The notes beneath the pieces were generated by a model that had not been told where the DNA came from, searched no databases, and worked only from the letters and a program-made list of their open reading frames with translations. From Sorangium cellulosum (GTDB taxonomy: Bacteria > Myxococcota_A > Polyangia > Polyangiales > Polyangiaceae), in assembly GCF_004135735.1 (NCBI RefSeq), contig NZ_CP012670.1, positions 2,914,001 through 2,978,000 on the forward strand: 64,000 nucleotides of DNA, in the 5' to 3' direction. The translations under genes were made by a program, and so were the position numbers. This document shows positions 26,979-36,002 of the stretch, in pieces. Each line of letters opens with the position of its first letter. The first letter of the stretch is position 1.

Positions 26979-27528
26979 AGTAGCCCCAGAGGAACTCCGC
27001 ACGGGCGAATGCGGTGAAATAGCTCCCCGGGCCGTCGCCCGCGCCCGGGACGAGCAGCGTGTACTTGCCGGCGAAGCCGACGGCGAACTGGCGGCTGAAG
27101 GTGTAATCGAGGCCGAACGGGACGGAGACCCCGAACCTGCCGCTGTGGCAGTCCGGCTGGCCATGCGAGCCGCACGGCGCGAGGCGCACGCTGTCGTACG
27201 CGCCGGCCATGAGGCCCACGTACGGGACCCACTGCAGGATGTCGAGCACGTACGCGGCGCCCGCGGAGGCGCCGAGCATCATGAGATCGCCCCCCGGATG
27301 CGACGCCGTGTTGAGCTCGACCAGCGCGTTGAACGCGTCCGTGAGCCCGTAGGTCAGGTGCACGCTGCCGCCGATGCCCGGGTACGAGCCGCCGTCCGCG
27401 AGCAGCGCGTACCCGATGCCGGCGCCGGCGTGCCATTGCCGCTCGAACGCGTCGGCCTGGGAGGGGGCGAGGAGCGCGGCGAGCGCGAGCGCGGCGGCGG
27501 TCAGCGGAGCGGCGGAGGAGGGTCTCAT
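26977..27528 (-). CDS. Small outer-membrane beta-barrel-like protein
   Basis: A 183-residue protein with a signal peptide ending LLAPSQADA, followed by alternating hydrophobic/glycine strands (WHAGAGIGYALL, GSVHLTYGLT, FNALVELNT, FAVGFAGKYTLLVPG) and a C-terminal aromatic (FLWGY), all typical of eight-stranded outer-membrane barrels. One Cys pair lies in a loop (PCGSHGQPDC). ATG 27528. Function is unknown; structural or porin-like roles are possible. The stop codon lies in the arm of a palindromic element. Confidence 0.8.
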   Translation of the reverse strand: MRPSSAAPLTAAALALAALLAPSQADAFERQWHAGAGIGYALLADGGSYPGIGGSVHLTYGLTDAFNALVELNTASHPGGDLMMLGASAGAAYVLDILQWVPYVGLMAGAYDSVRLAPCGSHGQPDCHSGRFGVSVPFGLDYTFSRQFAVGFAGKYTLLVPGAGDGPGSYFTAFARAEFLWGY

Positions 27529-27652
27529 GGTCGATGGCGGCGAGCAGCCCGGGGCGCCCCCGCCCGATCAGGGATCGAGGGCGACGACGGCGCGCGCGGG
27601 GCTCTCGAGGCGCGCGCGCGGCCGAGGCTAGCATGCGCGCCGCGGGACATCC

Positions 27653-28348
27653 TCAGCGGAGGTGCTCGCGACGAGGGGAGGGGCGAGAGACGCCCGCCTC
27701 CTCGAGCTCCTCGTCGTCGTCGAGGCGCGCCGCCGGGACGGAGGCGCCGTCGCGCGGGTCGATGCGGAGCGAGGGCCGGGGGAAACGGACGCCGGTCTGC
27801 CCCGAGATCCTCGGGAAGGTGTAGAGGATCTCGCCGCGCTCGCCGATCTCGACGCCCACCTCGTCGGGGCGCTCCTTGGCGAGCTCGGTGAGCAGCGCGT
27901 CGGCCTCGGGCGCCGGCAGATCGAGCGCGGCGCCGACCTCCTGCGCCGTGAGCGGGCGGCGGCGGTGGGACGCGAGCGAGAAGATCGCCCGGGCCTGCGC
28001 GTCGCGCGACGCCTTCTCCCCGGAGCGGGACAGCTTGCGGCCGCTGACCAGGAGCAGCACGCCGAGCGCGACGGCGATGAACCCGATCGGCAGCCCGACG
28101 GCGAGGCCGGCGATCGATCCGGGAAACAGCGCGGCCGCGATCAGCCCGAGGAGCAGCGCCACCGCGGTGCCGCCGATGAGGACCAGCCAGCCGAGCACGC
28201 CGGCGACCACCCCGCCCACCCTGGACGGCTTGCCCGCCAGGTCGACCGACGTGCCCGCGAGGGGCAGGCGCTCTCGGCCGCACGCGGTGCAATAGGCCGC
28301 GAGCCCGCGGTGGACGATGGGGGCGTTCTTTCCGCAATGAGGACACAT
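27653..28348 (-). CDS. Zinc-ribbon membrane protein with winged-helix-like tail
   Basis: A 231-residue protein. N-terminal zinc ribbon: MCPHCG at residues 1-6 and CTACG at about 21-25. Two adjacent transmembrane segments follow (about 45-70 and 72-98). The cytoplasmic C-terminal part contains a helix-turn-helix-like block (RPLTAQEVGAALDLPAPEADALL) and a short beta hairpin (EILYTFP). This architecture is known from uncharacterised bacterial proteins; a sensory or regulatory role is a guess. ATG 28348 opens directly with the ribbon. Followed upstream by a TPR-like gene on the same strand. Confidence 0.75.
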   Translation of the reverse strand: MCPHCGKNAPIVHRGLAAYCTACGRERLPLAGTSVDLAGKPSRVGGVVAGVLGWLVLIGGTAVALLLGLIAAALFPGSIAGLAVGLPIGFIAVALGVLLLVSGRKLSRSGEKASRDAQARAIFSLASHRRRPLTAQEVGAALDLPAPEADALLTELAKERPDEVGVEIGERGEILYTFPRISGQTGVRFPRPSLRIDPRDGASVPAARLDDDEELEEAGVSRPSPRREHLR

Positions 28349-28539
28349 GAAGACTCTCCGCGCGAGCAGTCCCTCGCGAGCCAGGCTGTAGCGTAGGAAT
28401 CGCGCGCCCCCACCGCCAGAGGTGCGGCGATGTGGTCTCCAGCTTCTCAGGGAAGGCCAGGGCGCGTCCAGCGGGCGGGCTCCGTCCGGGCTGCGCTGCC
28501 GGGGGGCGCTGCGCGGTCGCGCCGATCGCGGCGAGGGCG

Positions 28540-30783
28540 TCAGAGGCCCAGGGCGCGCGCGATCTCGGCGCGCGTCGGATCGGACGCCACGGCGCGCAGC
28601 GCCTCGTACCGGCGCTGCCATGCGGTCGCGCTCCCGGCGTCGCCGCGCCATCGCGCCGCCTCGGCCCGGGCGAAGGCGTGGTGCCGGAGCGAGAAGCGCC
28701 CGGCGTCGAGCGCGAGGAACGCGTCGAGCCACACCTCGGGATCCCCTTCGCCGTCGCCGAGGAGCTGCGCGGCGACGGCGGCGTACGGGGCGAGCGCGGG
28801 CGGCGCGTCGCCGCGGCGGCGGAGGGCGGCGTAGCGGAGCGCGCGGCGCGCGGGCGGCGGGGCGTCGCGCGCGGCGCTCCAGGCGGCGAGCGCGCGCGAG
28901 AGCGCCGGCTGGTCTCCGCGCGCCCACGGCGCGTCGAGGCGCGCGAAGCCGACCCAGGGGAAGGTGGTGGCGAGGTCCGCCGGCAACCGCGGGGGCGGGT
29001 CGCCTCCCCGGAGCGGGGAGGCGCCCGGAGGGCGCGCGAGGGCGAGCCGGGTCCACCGCGCGCGGGCCTCGAGCAGGGCGGGCACGGCGCGCTCCGGGGG
29101 CCCGTCGCCGGCGCGCGCCCCGCGCGGGGCGGAGCGCGCCGCGCGCGCGGCGGCCTCCTCGTCGGCGAGGACGGCCGCGCGCGCGGCGTCGTGAGCGCGC
29201 CCGATCGAGGCGAGGAGCTCGGCGCGCTGGAGGAGCACGGCCGCGCGCAGGGCGGGCGGCGCCGCGGCGAGATCGACGCGCTGCACGATCTCGAGCGCGC
29301 GCGCGCGATCGCCCGCGAGGGTCCACACGCTCGAGCGCGCGAGCGCGCGGGCCGCCTCGGGCGCGAGCGCCGGGGAGAGCGCCCCGAGGCGATCCAGCGC
29401 GTCGAGCGCGCGGGGCGCGTCGCCCTCGAGGGCCAGCGCGCGGGCCGCATGCAGCGCGAGCGCCCCCGCGGTCGCGCGCAGGGCGTCGCCCTCGGCCGAT
29501 GACAGGTCCGGCGCGCCGGCCAGCTCGGCGGCGCGCGCGGCGGCGCGCGCGCGCAAGGCCCCGGCCACCACGGGCCCGGTGAGCCCGCGCTCCGGGAGCC
29601 AGTCGAGCGCGAGCAGCGGGCCCACCCACGGTCCGGAGGCGACCTCGGTCGTCGGCGAGCCGTCCTCCTCGGGCTCGGGCCGCGCGAGCGCGGCGGCTCC
29701 GGCCGCGTCGAGCGCGTCGTCCTCCGCCAGCGCGAGGGCGAGCAGGTCCGCGCGGACCTGCGGGGCGAGCGCGACGGCGGAGCCGAGCAGGTCCCGGATC
29801 GCGCGCACCGCGCCCCGCTTCGCCCCGGCGGCGCCCTCGCCCTCGGCGGCGGCGGCGAGGCGGACGCGCTGCGCCATCCGCGCCTCGACGGCGTCGGCCA
29901 CGCCTGCCTCGGGGTCATCCGGCATCGGCGGAGGCGCCACGCCGGCCCGGGCGGCGCAGGCGACGAGGACGGCGCGGACCTCGCCCCAGTTGCGCGACAT
30001 GGCCGCGTGGCGCTTCGACGCCCGGTCGTCCTGGATGAGCGTCAAGAGCTCGACGCCGCGCGCCGCCTCCGCGCGGGCGCCCAGGCAGAGGATCGCGCCC
30101 ACCGTCGCGCGCAGGTCCTCGTCGCGCGGATCCATCCCCGCGTAGCCGCGCGCGATCTCGATCGCGCGCGGCAGGTCGCCCTCGGTGAGCGCCGCGCGCA
30201 GGGCGCCCACGCGCACGTGCCAGTCAGGCCAGCGCTCCGGCTGCGAGAGGAGCGCGCGCCGATCGCCGAGCCTCGCCGCCTCGCGCCCGAGGCTCGGCGC
30301 GCCGCGCGCGGGGCCGAGCTCCTCGAAGGTGATGCGCCTGGAGCCGCTGGCCACCGTGGCCTGGGCCGTCTCCACCGCGAAGGCCGCGCGGGCGAGCGCC
30401 TCGCGGTCGGGTCGCCCGACGGCCGCGTCGATGTACTCGGCGACCGCGGCGCGCACGCCGAGCTCCTCGGCCAGCGTGCTCGCCGCCCCGAAGGTCCACG
30501 GCAGCCGCGAGGGCAGGGCGAACCAGCGGATCTCGGAACGGCAGTCGGGCAGCGCGGGGCCGCGCGGCGCCTCGACCGCGGCGAGGCACGCGGCGGCGCC
30601 GCGCGCGCCCGCGGCGACCATCGCGGCGGGGCCGAGGAGCGCGAGCGCGAGCGACGCCGCGGCGCCCGCGGCGAGCGCCAGGACGAGCGGCCGCCGCCAC
30701 GGCGCCCACGCGGCCGGGTCGCCGCGGCGCCGGTTCGAGCTCCCGTCGCCTCCACGAGGCCGCGTCGTCGGCTGCGCGCGCAC
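28540..30783 (-). CDS. Membrane-anchored alanine-rich helical-repeat protein of unknown function
   Basis: About 747 residues, very Ala/Arg-rich. A single transmembrane segment (about residues 30-60) follows a short basic N-terminus, and the remainder is a chain of short helices resembling degenerate TPR units. The frame continues upstream through the lipB region only as an overlap; GTG 30783 is the last plausible start before the membrane anchor, without a strong ribosome site. It lies downstream of lipB on the same strand after about 100 bases. No enzymatic motif is visible. Confidence 0.7.
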   Translation of the reverse strand: MRAQPTTRPRGGDGSSNRRRGDPAAWAPWRRPLVLALAAGAAASLALALLGPAAMVAAGARGAAACLAAVEAPRGPALPDCRSEIRWFALPSRLPWTFGAASTLAEELGVRAAVAEYIDAAVGRPDREALARAAFAVETAQATVASGSRRITFEELGPARGAPSLGREAARLGDRRALLSQPERWPDWHVRVGALRAALTEGDLPRAIEIARGYAGMDPRDEDLRATVGAILCLGARAEAARGVELLTLIQDDRASKRHAAMSRNWGEVRAVLVACAARAGVAPPPMPDDPEAGVADAVEARMAQRVRLAAAAEGEGAAGAKRGAVRAIRDLLGSAVALAPQVRADLLALALAEDDALDAAGAAALARPEPEEDGSPTTEVASGPWVGPLLALDWLPERGLTGPVVAGALRARAAARAAELAGAPDLSSAEGDALRATAGALALHAARALALEGDAPRALDALDRLGALSPALAPEAARALARSSVWTLAGDRARALEIVQRVDLAAAPPALRAAVLLQRAELLASIGRAHDAARAAVLADEEAAARAARSAPRGARAGDGPPERAVPALLEARARWTRLALARPPGASPLRGGDPPPRLPADLATTFPWVGFARLDAPWARGDQPALSRALAAWSAARDAPPPARRALRYAALRRRGDAPPALAPYAAVAAQLLGDGEGDPEVWLDAFLALDAGRFSLRHHAFARAEAARWRGDAGSATAWQRRYEALRAVASDPTRAEIARALGL

Positions 30784-30884
30784 GGGACGGCTTTTACCCC
30801 ACGACGCGGCCAGGCGACACCGCCTGCCGACGCGGCGGGGCCGGCCTGTGCCGCGCGCGTCACGGCGGCCTGGCCGGGCTCCGG

Positions 30885-31733
30885 CTAGGGCGCGCTCCGG
30901 CCGCCGCCGGCGCCGGCCTCCGGGGCGAGGAGCGCGCCCGCGAGATCGTCGACCGCCGACAGGTCCTCCACGCCGGCGACCTCGAGGTCGAGCCCGCGCG
31001 CGAGCTGCGGGGCGCTGGCGAGGGCGACCTCGGCGACGGTGAGCCTCCGCCCGATCAGCTCGTGGAGCGACGCCACCCCGTGATCGCGGATGCCGCACGG
31101 CACGATGAGGTTGAACGCCTCGAGATCCACCGCGAGGTTGAGCGCGAAGCCGTGCATGGTGAGCCAGCGCGACAGGCGCACCCCGATCGCCCCGAGCTTC
31201 GCGAGATCCCGCGCCCACGCGGCGCCGCCCCACTCCCCCGGCGCGGCGCGATCGATCCAGACGCCGATCATCCCCTCGACCGTGCCGCCCTCGACGTGGC
31301 GCTCGCGCGCGATCAGGATCATCACCTCCGCGAGCGACCGCACGTACTTGCGCACGTCGCACCGGTCCGGCTTGAGATCGAGCAGCGGGTAGCACACGAG
31401 CTGGCCGGGGCCGTGGTACGTGACGTCGCCGCCGCGGCCGGTCGCCACGAGGTCGATGTCGCGCTCGGTCAGCGCGCGCGCGTCGAGCAGCACGTGCTCC
31501 GGGTTCGCCCGCGGGCCGAGCGTGATCACGGGATCGTGCTCCAGGAGCAGGATCGTGTCGCCGACGCGCCCCTCCGCGCGCGCCTCGACGAGCAGCCTCT
31601 GCAGATCGTGGATCGGCGCGTACCGGCGCCGGCCGAGCCACACGGCGCGCGCTCGCCTCGGCCGGGGCGCGCCGCCCGGGGCGGGCGGGGCCCCCGCGGG
31701 GTCGACGGGCGCGGTGGGGGGAGAGGGCGCCAT
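30885..31733 (-). CDS. lipB: Lipoyl(octanoyl) transferase
   Basis: Transfers octanoyl groups from acyl carrier protein to lipoyl domains of 2-oxoacid dehydrogenases, the first step of protein lipoylation. The 282-residue protein contains GRGGDVTYHGPGQLVCYPLLDL, the K of LAKLGAIGVRLSRW, HGFALNL, and the thiol nucleophile in FNLIVPCGI. About 30 Pro/Ala/Arg-rich residues precede the domain. ATG 31733 lies just 2 bases after the stop of the HD-GYP regulator gene, so translation is probably coupled. lipA is not in the window. Confidence 0.95.
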   Translation of the reverse strand: MAPSPPTAPVDPAGAPPAPGGAPRPRRARAVWLGRRRYAPIHDLQRLLVEARAEGRVGDTILLLEHDPVITLGPRANPEHVLLDARALTERDIDLVATGRGGDVTYHGPGQLVCYPLLDLKPDRCDVRKYVRSLAEVMILIARERHVEGGTVEGMIGVWIDRAAPGEWGGAAWARDLAKLGAIGVRLSRWLTMHGFALNLAVDLEAFNLIVPCGIRDHGVASLHELIGRRLTVAEVALASAPQLARGLDLEVAGVEDLSAVDDLAGALLAPEAGAGGGRSAP

Positions 31734-31735
31734 GG

Positions 31736-33223
31736 CTACTCCGGGACCTTCTCGCCGCGCGCGCGGCGCTCGTCGCGGTAGGCCTCGATGTGCGTCGTGA
31801 AGCTCGCCGCGACCTCGGGGTCGAACTGCGAGCCCGAGCAGCGCTCGATCTCGGTCACCGCGACCTCGTGCGGGAGCGCCCGGCGGTACGAGCGGTCGCT
31901 CGTCATCGCGTCGTACGTGTCGGCGACCGAGATGATGCGCGCGATGATCGGGATCTCGTTGCCCCGCATCCGCAGCGGGTAGCCGCGCCCGTCCCAGCGC
32001 TCGTGGTGCAGGTGCACGCCGGGGATGAGCGGGTGCAGGAACTTGATCGGATCGAGGATGTCGCGCCCGTACACGGGGTGCCGCTTGAAGACCTCGTACT
32101 CGTCGCTCGTGAGCTTGCCCGGCTTGTTCAGGTTGAGCACGCACCCGATCTTGCCGATGTCGTGCATGAGCGCGCTCTGCCGGACGATCTCGATCTCGGC
32201 CGGGCCGAGGCCGAGCCGCTGCGCCAGCATCACCGCGTAGACCGCGACCCGATCCGAGTGGCCCGCGGTGTAGCGATCCATCTTGTCGATCGCCTTGGCG
32301 AGCCCCTCGATCGTCTGCTGGAACGTCGCCTGGAGGTCCTGGTACAGGCGCGCGTTCTCGATCGCCGCCGCCGCGCGCGACCCGATGATGCTGAGCAGCT
32401 TGCGCTGCCCCTCGTCGAAGCGCTTCGTGCGCGTGAACGACGCGACGGCGACGAAGCCCATGAGGCGCTTCTGGATGCGGAGCGGCACGGCGACCAGCGA
32501 CTGGAGCGGCAGCGCCGGCTCCCGCTCGAAGAACCGGAGCCCCTTCGTCCCCTGCTCGAGACAGAGCGCCTCGGGGCGGAAGTGCTCGATCACGCGCGCC
32601 GGGTCGAGCCGGCCGAGGTCGACGTCCGCGGGCACCGCCGCGCCGCGGAGGTGCTGCCGCTCGAAGAAGCTCCCCTCGCCGTCGTCGAGCCACGTCGAGA
32701 TGAGGTCGCCGCGCACCTCGTGGAGGCAGCTCTCCGCGACGGTCTCCAGCACCTGGTCGAGCGACAGGCTCGCCGCGATCGCCTCGCTCACCTTGTAGAG
32801 CGACACCGCCTCGCGCAGCCGGATGTTCTCCGCGGCCATCCGCTGCTTCTCGATCCCGCGCTGCACGACGTGCACGACCTCGTCCAGCTTGAACGGCTTG
32901 AGCACGTAGTCGTAAGCGCCGCGCTTCATCGCGTCGATCGCGGTCTCGACGGTGCCGAAGCCCGTCATGATGACCGTGAGGGCGTTCGGCGCCGTCTTGC
33001 CGATCTCGTCCAGCAGCGCGATGCCCCCCATCCGCGGCATCTTGAGATCGCTGATCACGAGGTCGTAGTGACCCTTCGTGAGCTCGTTGAGCGCGCTGGT
33101 GCCGTCCTCTGCCGTGTGGACGTAATAGCCCTCCATGCCGAGGAAGTCGGCCAGCATGTCGCGGATCACCTTCTCGTCGTCCACGACGAGGATGCGAGGA
33201 CGGTCTTCGGGAAACGTGGACAT
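31736..33223 (-). CDS. REC-GAF-HD-GYP response regulator
   Basis: A 495-residue signalling protein. A receiver domain (residues 8-125) has the acidic pair DDE and phosphoacceptor Asp in LVISDLKMP; a GAF domain covers about 145-300; the C-terminal HD-GYP domain (about 305-475) has HD in MHDIGKIG and HHERWDGRGYP. HD-GYP proteins hydrolyse cyclic di-GMP (or related dinucleotides), so it probably links a sensor kinase to second-messenger turnover. ATG 33223. The gene precedes lipB with a 2-base gap. Confidence 0.94.
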   Translation of the reverse strand: MSTFPEDRPRILVVDDEKVIRDMLADFLGMEGYYVHTAEDGTSALNELTKGHYDLVISDLKMPRMGGIALLDEIGKTAPNALTVIMTGFGTVETAIDAMKRGAYDYVLKPFKLDEVVHVVQRGIEKQRMAAENIRLREAVSLYKVSEAIAASLSLDQVLETVAESCLHEVRGDLISTWLDDGEGSFFERQHLRGAAVPADVDLGRLDPARVIEHFRPEALCLEQGTKGLRFFEREPALPLQSLVAVPLRIQKRLMGFVAVASFTRTKRFDEGQRKLLSIIGSRAAAAIENARLYQDLQATFQQTIEGLAKAIDKMDRYTAGHSDRVAVYAVMLAQRLGLGPAEIEIVRQSALMHDIGKIGCVLNLNKPGKLTSDEYEVFKRHPVYGRDILDPIKFLHPLIPGVHLHHERWDGRGYPLRMRGNEIPIIARIISVADTYDAMTSDRSYRRALPHEVAVTEIERCSGSQFDPEVAASFTTHIEAYRDERRARGEKVPE

Positions 33224-33353
33224 GCGGCCGGCAAGCCTACCAGATCCGGTCGCCGCCCACGGATCAAGAGAGGGGCGGCGCCTGGGCCGCGCCCGGGATG
33301 CGGCCGGGCACGACCGTATCCGGGCCGCTGCGGGGCCGCCGCGGGGCGGGGGA

Positions 33354-35651
33354 TCAGTCCTCGTCGCCGGTGGAGATGATGGGGTGCCGGATGGTGCGGG
33401 GAGACTCGTCGAGATCCGGCACGCGGATCGAGACGGGGCCGGGGCTGCGGATCGAGGCCGGCGCCCCGGACTCGATCTCCTCGGCGCGGAACGGCATCAT
33501 CCTGCTGCTCGGCGCCGGCTCGTCGATCGCCGGGGTCAGCGCCGGCACGGCCCGCTGCTCGCCGAGGGCGTGCTTCTGCTCGAGGAAGCGGATCACCGAC
33601 GGGCCCGTCGAGCGCTCGAGCGCCGAGCGCAGATCGCCGGGCAGCGTCGACTCGATGATCATCTTCACCCCCGTGCGCGGGTGCTCGATCTCGATGCGGA
33701 CGAGGTGAACGAACGAGCGATCGAGGCCGTGCTTCTCCTCGAAGTAGCGGTTCGTCGGCACGTGCCCGTAGCGCTCGTCGCCGAGGATCGGGTGGCCGAT
33801 CGCGGCGAGGTGCCGCCGGATCTGGTGCGTGCGCCCGCCGTCGGGGATGACGCGGAGGATCGAGTGGCCCGACGCGACCGCGAGGCGCCGGTAGCGCGTG
33901 CGCGCCGTGTACGTGCGCGTGCCCTCCCGGAGATCGCGGGTGATCGCGCCCTTGCCCGGGGTGACGCCCTTGGCCGCGGCCAGGTAGATGAGGCGCCCCG
34001 ATTTCGCCAGCGCCTCGCCCCAGCGCGTCGCCGCCTCCTCGTCGCGCGCGAGCATGACGAGGCCGCTCGTGCCCGGATCCAGGGCGTGCACGATGAGCGG
34101 CGTCGCGCTGACGCCGGGGATGCGGGCGCAGCGCGCGAGCAGCGAGCCGAGGTACTCCGGCTGCGAGGCCACCGGCTCATGCGGGCCCTTCTCGACGACC
34201 AGCACCCCGTCGTCGTCGTAGATGACCTTGGGCGCCGGAGGGGGCGTCCTGCGGAGCGCCGCGATCGTCTCGATCTCCTCCGTGAGCGGGATCATGTCGA
34301 GCGGGGTGAGCTCGGTCGACGAGTACCCGAGCCGGCACAAGTGGTCGAGGTCGCGCGCGAGCGTGTCGGGATCGCACGAGACGTAGACGAGGAGCGGCGC
34401 GCCCAGCCGCGCGATCGCCTCGCGCGCCGTCGGGGAGACGCCGCGGCGCGGCGGGTTCACCACGATGCCGTCGAACCGCTCCGAGGCGCTGGCGAGGGAG
34501 CCGACGATCTCCGAGACGTCGCCGGTGCGCACCTCCACGCGCTGGGTCAGCCCCTGGGCCTCCGCCGCCGCGCGCGCGTTCGCCGCCGCGGGCGCGAACG
34601 ACTCGACCATCAGGATCCGGTTGCCCCCGTGCGCCAGGGCGAGCGAGATCGCGCCCGAGCCGCCGTACAGGTCGAGGATGCGCGGCGGCTCCTTGCGCCG
34701 GGAGGCCGGGCCCACCGCGGCCTCGCCCTCGATGACGGGCCCGTCGTTCTCGAGCGACGCGATCTCGCGGAGCAGGAGCGCATGCACGCGCGCGGCCTGC
34801 GCCCGGTGCGCCTGCACGAACGAGCCGAACGCGGCGATGTGGTAGATCTGCCCGATCCGATCCTCGGCGTGCGAGACGCCGTCGAGCACGATCGTCTCGG
34901 GCCCGAGGATCTGCGGCGCCTCGGCGTCGTGGAAGTTCGCCGCGACGCCGATGACGCGGGGGAGCAGCGCGCGGATGGCGCGGCCGGCCTCCCGCAGCTC
35001 GTCGCGCGTGCACGCGCGCTCGCGCTGCAGGACGAACGTGACCAGCACGAACGCCGGGTTGTCCTCGGTCGCGCCCATCTCCGCGAAGAGCGGCGTGCCG
35101 GGCGCGAGGTGGACCTCGCGCAGATCGAGGGCGCGGAGCACGCCGCCCCTCGCCGGATCGTACGGCAGGAGCAGCGGCCGGACCTCGGGGGGCGGCGACG
35201 CGATCAGCGCGCGGATCGTCGAGGTCACCGCCGCGAGCGCCGGGGCGAGGACCCTGCACCCCGGGATGTCGACGACCTCGTGATGCCCCGTGCGGCCGTA
35301 CAGCCCGATCGCGCCCGAGGGGGCCACGATGAGCTTGGCCCGACCCCGATAGCCGATGATCGGATCGGCCGGGATGACCGGGCTCGTCTGGAGCAGCTCG
35401 AGCGACGGGTAGTGCGCTGCTGCGGACACGACCCGCGCGCGCTTCGTGCTGAGCTGCTCCGCGTAGTCCCCTGCGATGAGCGGACAGCCCGCGCACTCGA
35501 CCGCGTGCTTGCACTCGATCAGCGTGTTCGGGATCTCGCCTGCTTTCAGTGTGCGCCGCACGGGCCCGGACAAAACGCCGCCGCCCGATCCCTCTGCGGT
35601 GGTGCTCTCGCCCAGCCCGTGCGGTCCTTCGATACCTGCGCCGGAAGCCAT
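33354..35651 (-). CDS. Fused 23S rRNA m5U methyltransferase (RlmD-like) and RluA-type pseudouridine synthase
   Basis: A 765-residue two-domain protein. The N-terminal about 500 residues are a TrmA/RlmD-type uracil-5 methyltransferase: Fe-S ligands C47, C53, C56 (CX5CX2C) and probably C132, SAM motif DLYGGSGAISLALA, VVNPPRRG, and nucleophile Cys in VYVSCDPDTLARDL. The last 260 residues are an RluA-family synthase: VVEKGPHEP, HALDPGTSGLVML with the catalytic Asp, and GRTHQIRRHLAAIGHPILGD. Together they would make m5U and pseudouridine in rRNA or tRNA. A disordered Pro/Ser tail ends the protein. ATG 35651 is the only good start. Confidence 0.9.
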   Translation of the reverse strand: MASGAGIEGPHGLGESTTAEGSGGGVLSGPVRRTLKAGEIPNTLIECKHAVECAGCPLIAGDYAEQLSTKRARVVSAAAHYPSLELLQTSPVIPADPIIGYRGRAKLIVAPSGAIGLYGRTGHHEVVDIPGCRVLAPALAAVTSTIRALIASPPPEVRPLLLPYDPARGGVLRALDLREVHLAPGTPLFAEMGATEDNPAFVLVTFVLQRERACTRDELREAGRAIRALLPRVIGVAANFHDAEAPQILGPETIVLDGVSHAEDRIGQIYHIAAFGSFVQAHRAQAARVHALLLREIASLENDGPVIEGEAAVGPASRRKEPPRILDLYGGSGAISLALAHGGNRILMVESFAPAAANARAAAEAQGLTQRVEVRTGDVSEIVGSLASASERFDGIVVNPPRRGVSPTAREAIARLGAPLLVYVSCDPDTLARDLDHLCRLGYSSTELTPLDMIPLTEEIETIAALRRTPPPAPKVIYDDDGVLVVEKGPHEPVASQPEYLGSLLARCARIPGVSATPLIVHALDPGTSGLVMLARDEEAATRWGEALAKSGRLIYLAAAKGVTPGKGAITRDLREGTRTYTARTRYRRLAVASGHSILRVIPDGGRTHQIRRHLAAIGHPILGDERYGHVPTNRYFEEKHGLDRSFVHLVRIEIEHPRTGVKMIIESTLPGDLRSALERSTGPSVIRFLEQKHALGEQRAVPALTPAIDEPAPSSRMMPFRAEEIESGAPASIRSPGPVSIRVPDLDESPRTIRHPIISTGDED

Positions 35652-36002
35652 TCCGGGGGAGCTTACAGGGGCTCTCGTCCAGCGTCGAAGGTGTAAAGAG
35701 GAGGTCATCGAGCTTTTCGTCAGTCGCGCTTTCGACGCTCGGCGGCCGTGCGCTGGGGGCGCTCGGGTCCTGACAAAAACCTGCGTATCTCCGGCGACCC
35801 GCCCGGCGGCGGCCGTCCAGGACCTGCGGGCGGCTCGCCCCACGACCGGGCGACGCCGGGGCCGATGTGGGGGGCGCCTCCACACGGCATCTCGGGGCGC
35901 GTCCTTCTGGGCGACTCCGGCCGCCGTTCGCGACATGTGGGCCCGGCCGCGAGCGCGTCGGGACGGCGCGGCCGGCAGATGAGGTGGTAAGCTGAGCGCC
36001 CC
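35652..36002. promoter_or_regulatory. Divergent intergenic region
   Basis: About 350 bases between divergently transcribed genes (the RlmD-RluA fusion on the minus strand, the repeat-rich envelope protein on the plus strand). No gene or clear promoter box is recognisable; AT-richer patches around 35770-35795 (CTGACAAAAACC) are the best places to look for promoter elements. Confidence 0.35.
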
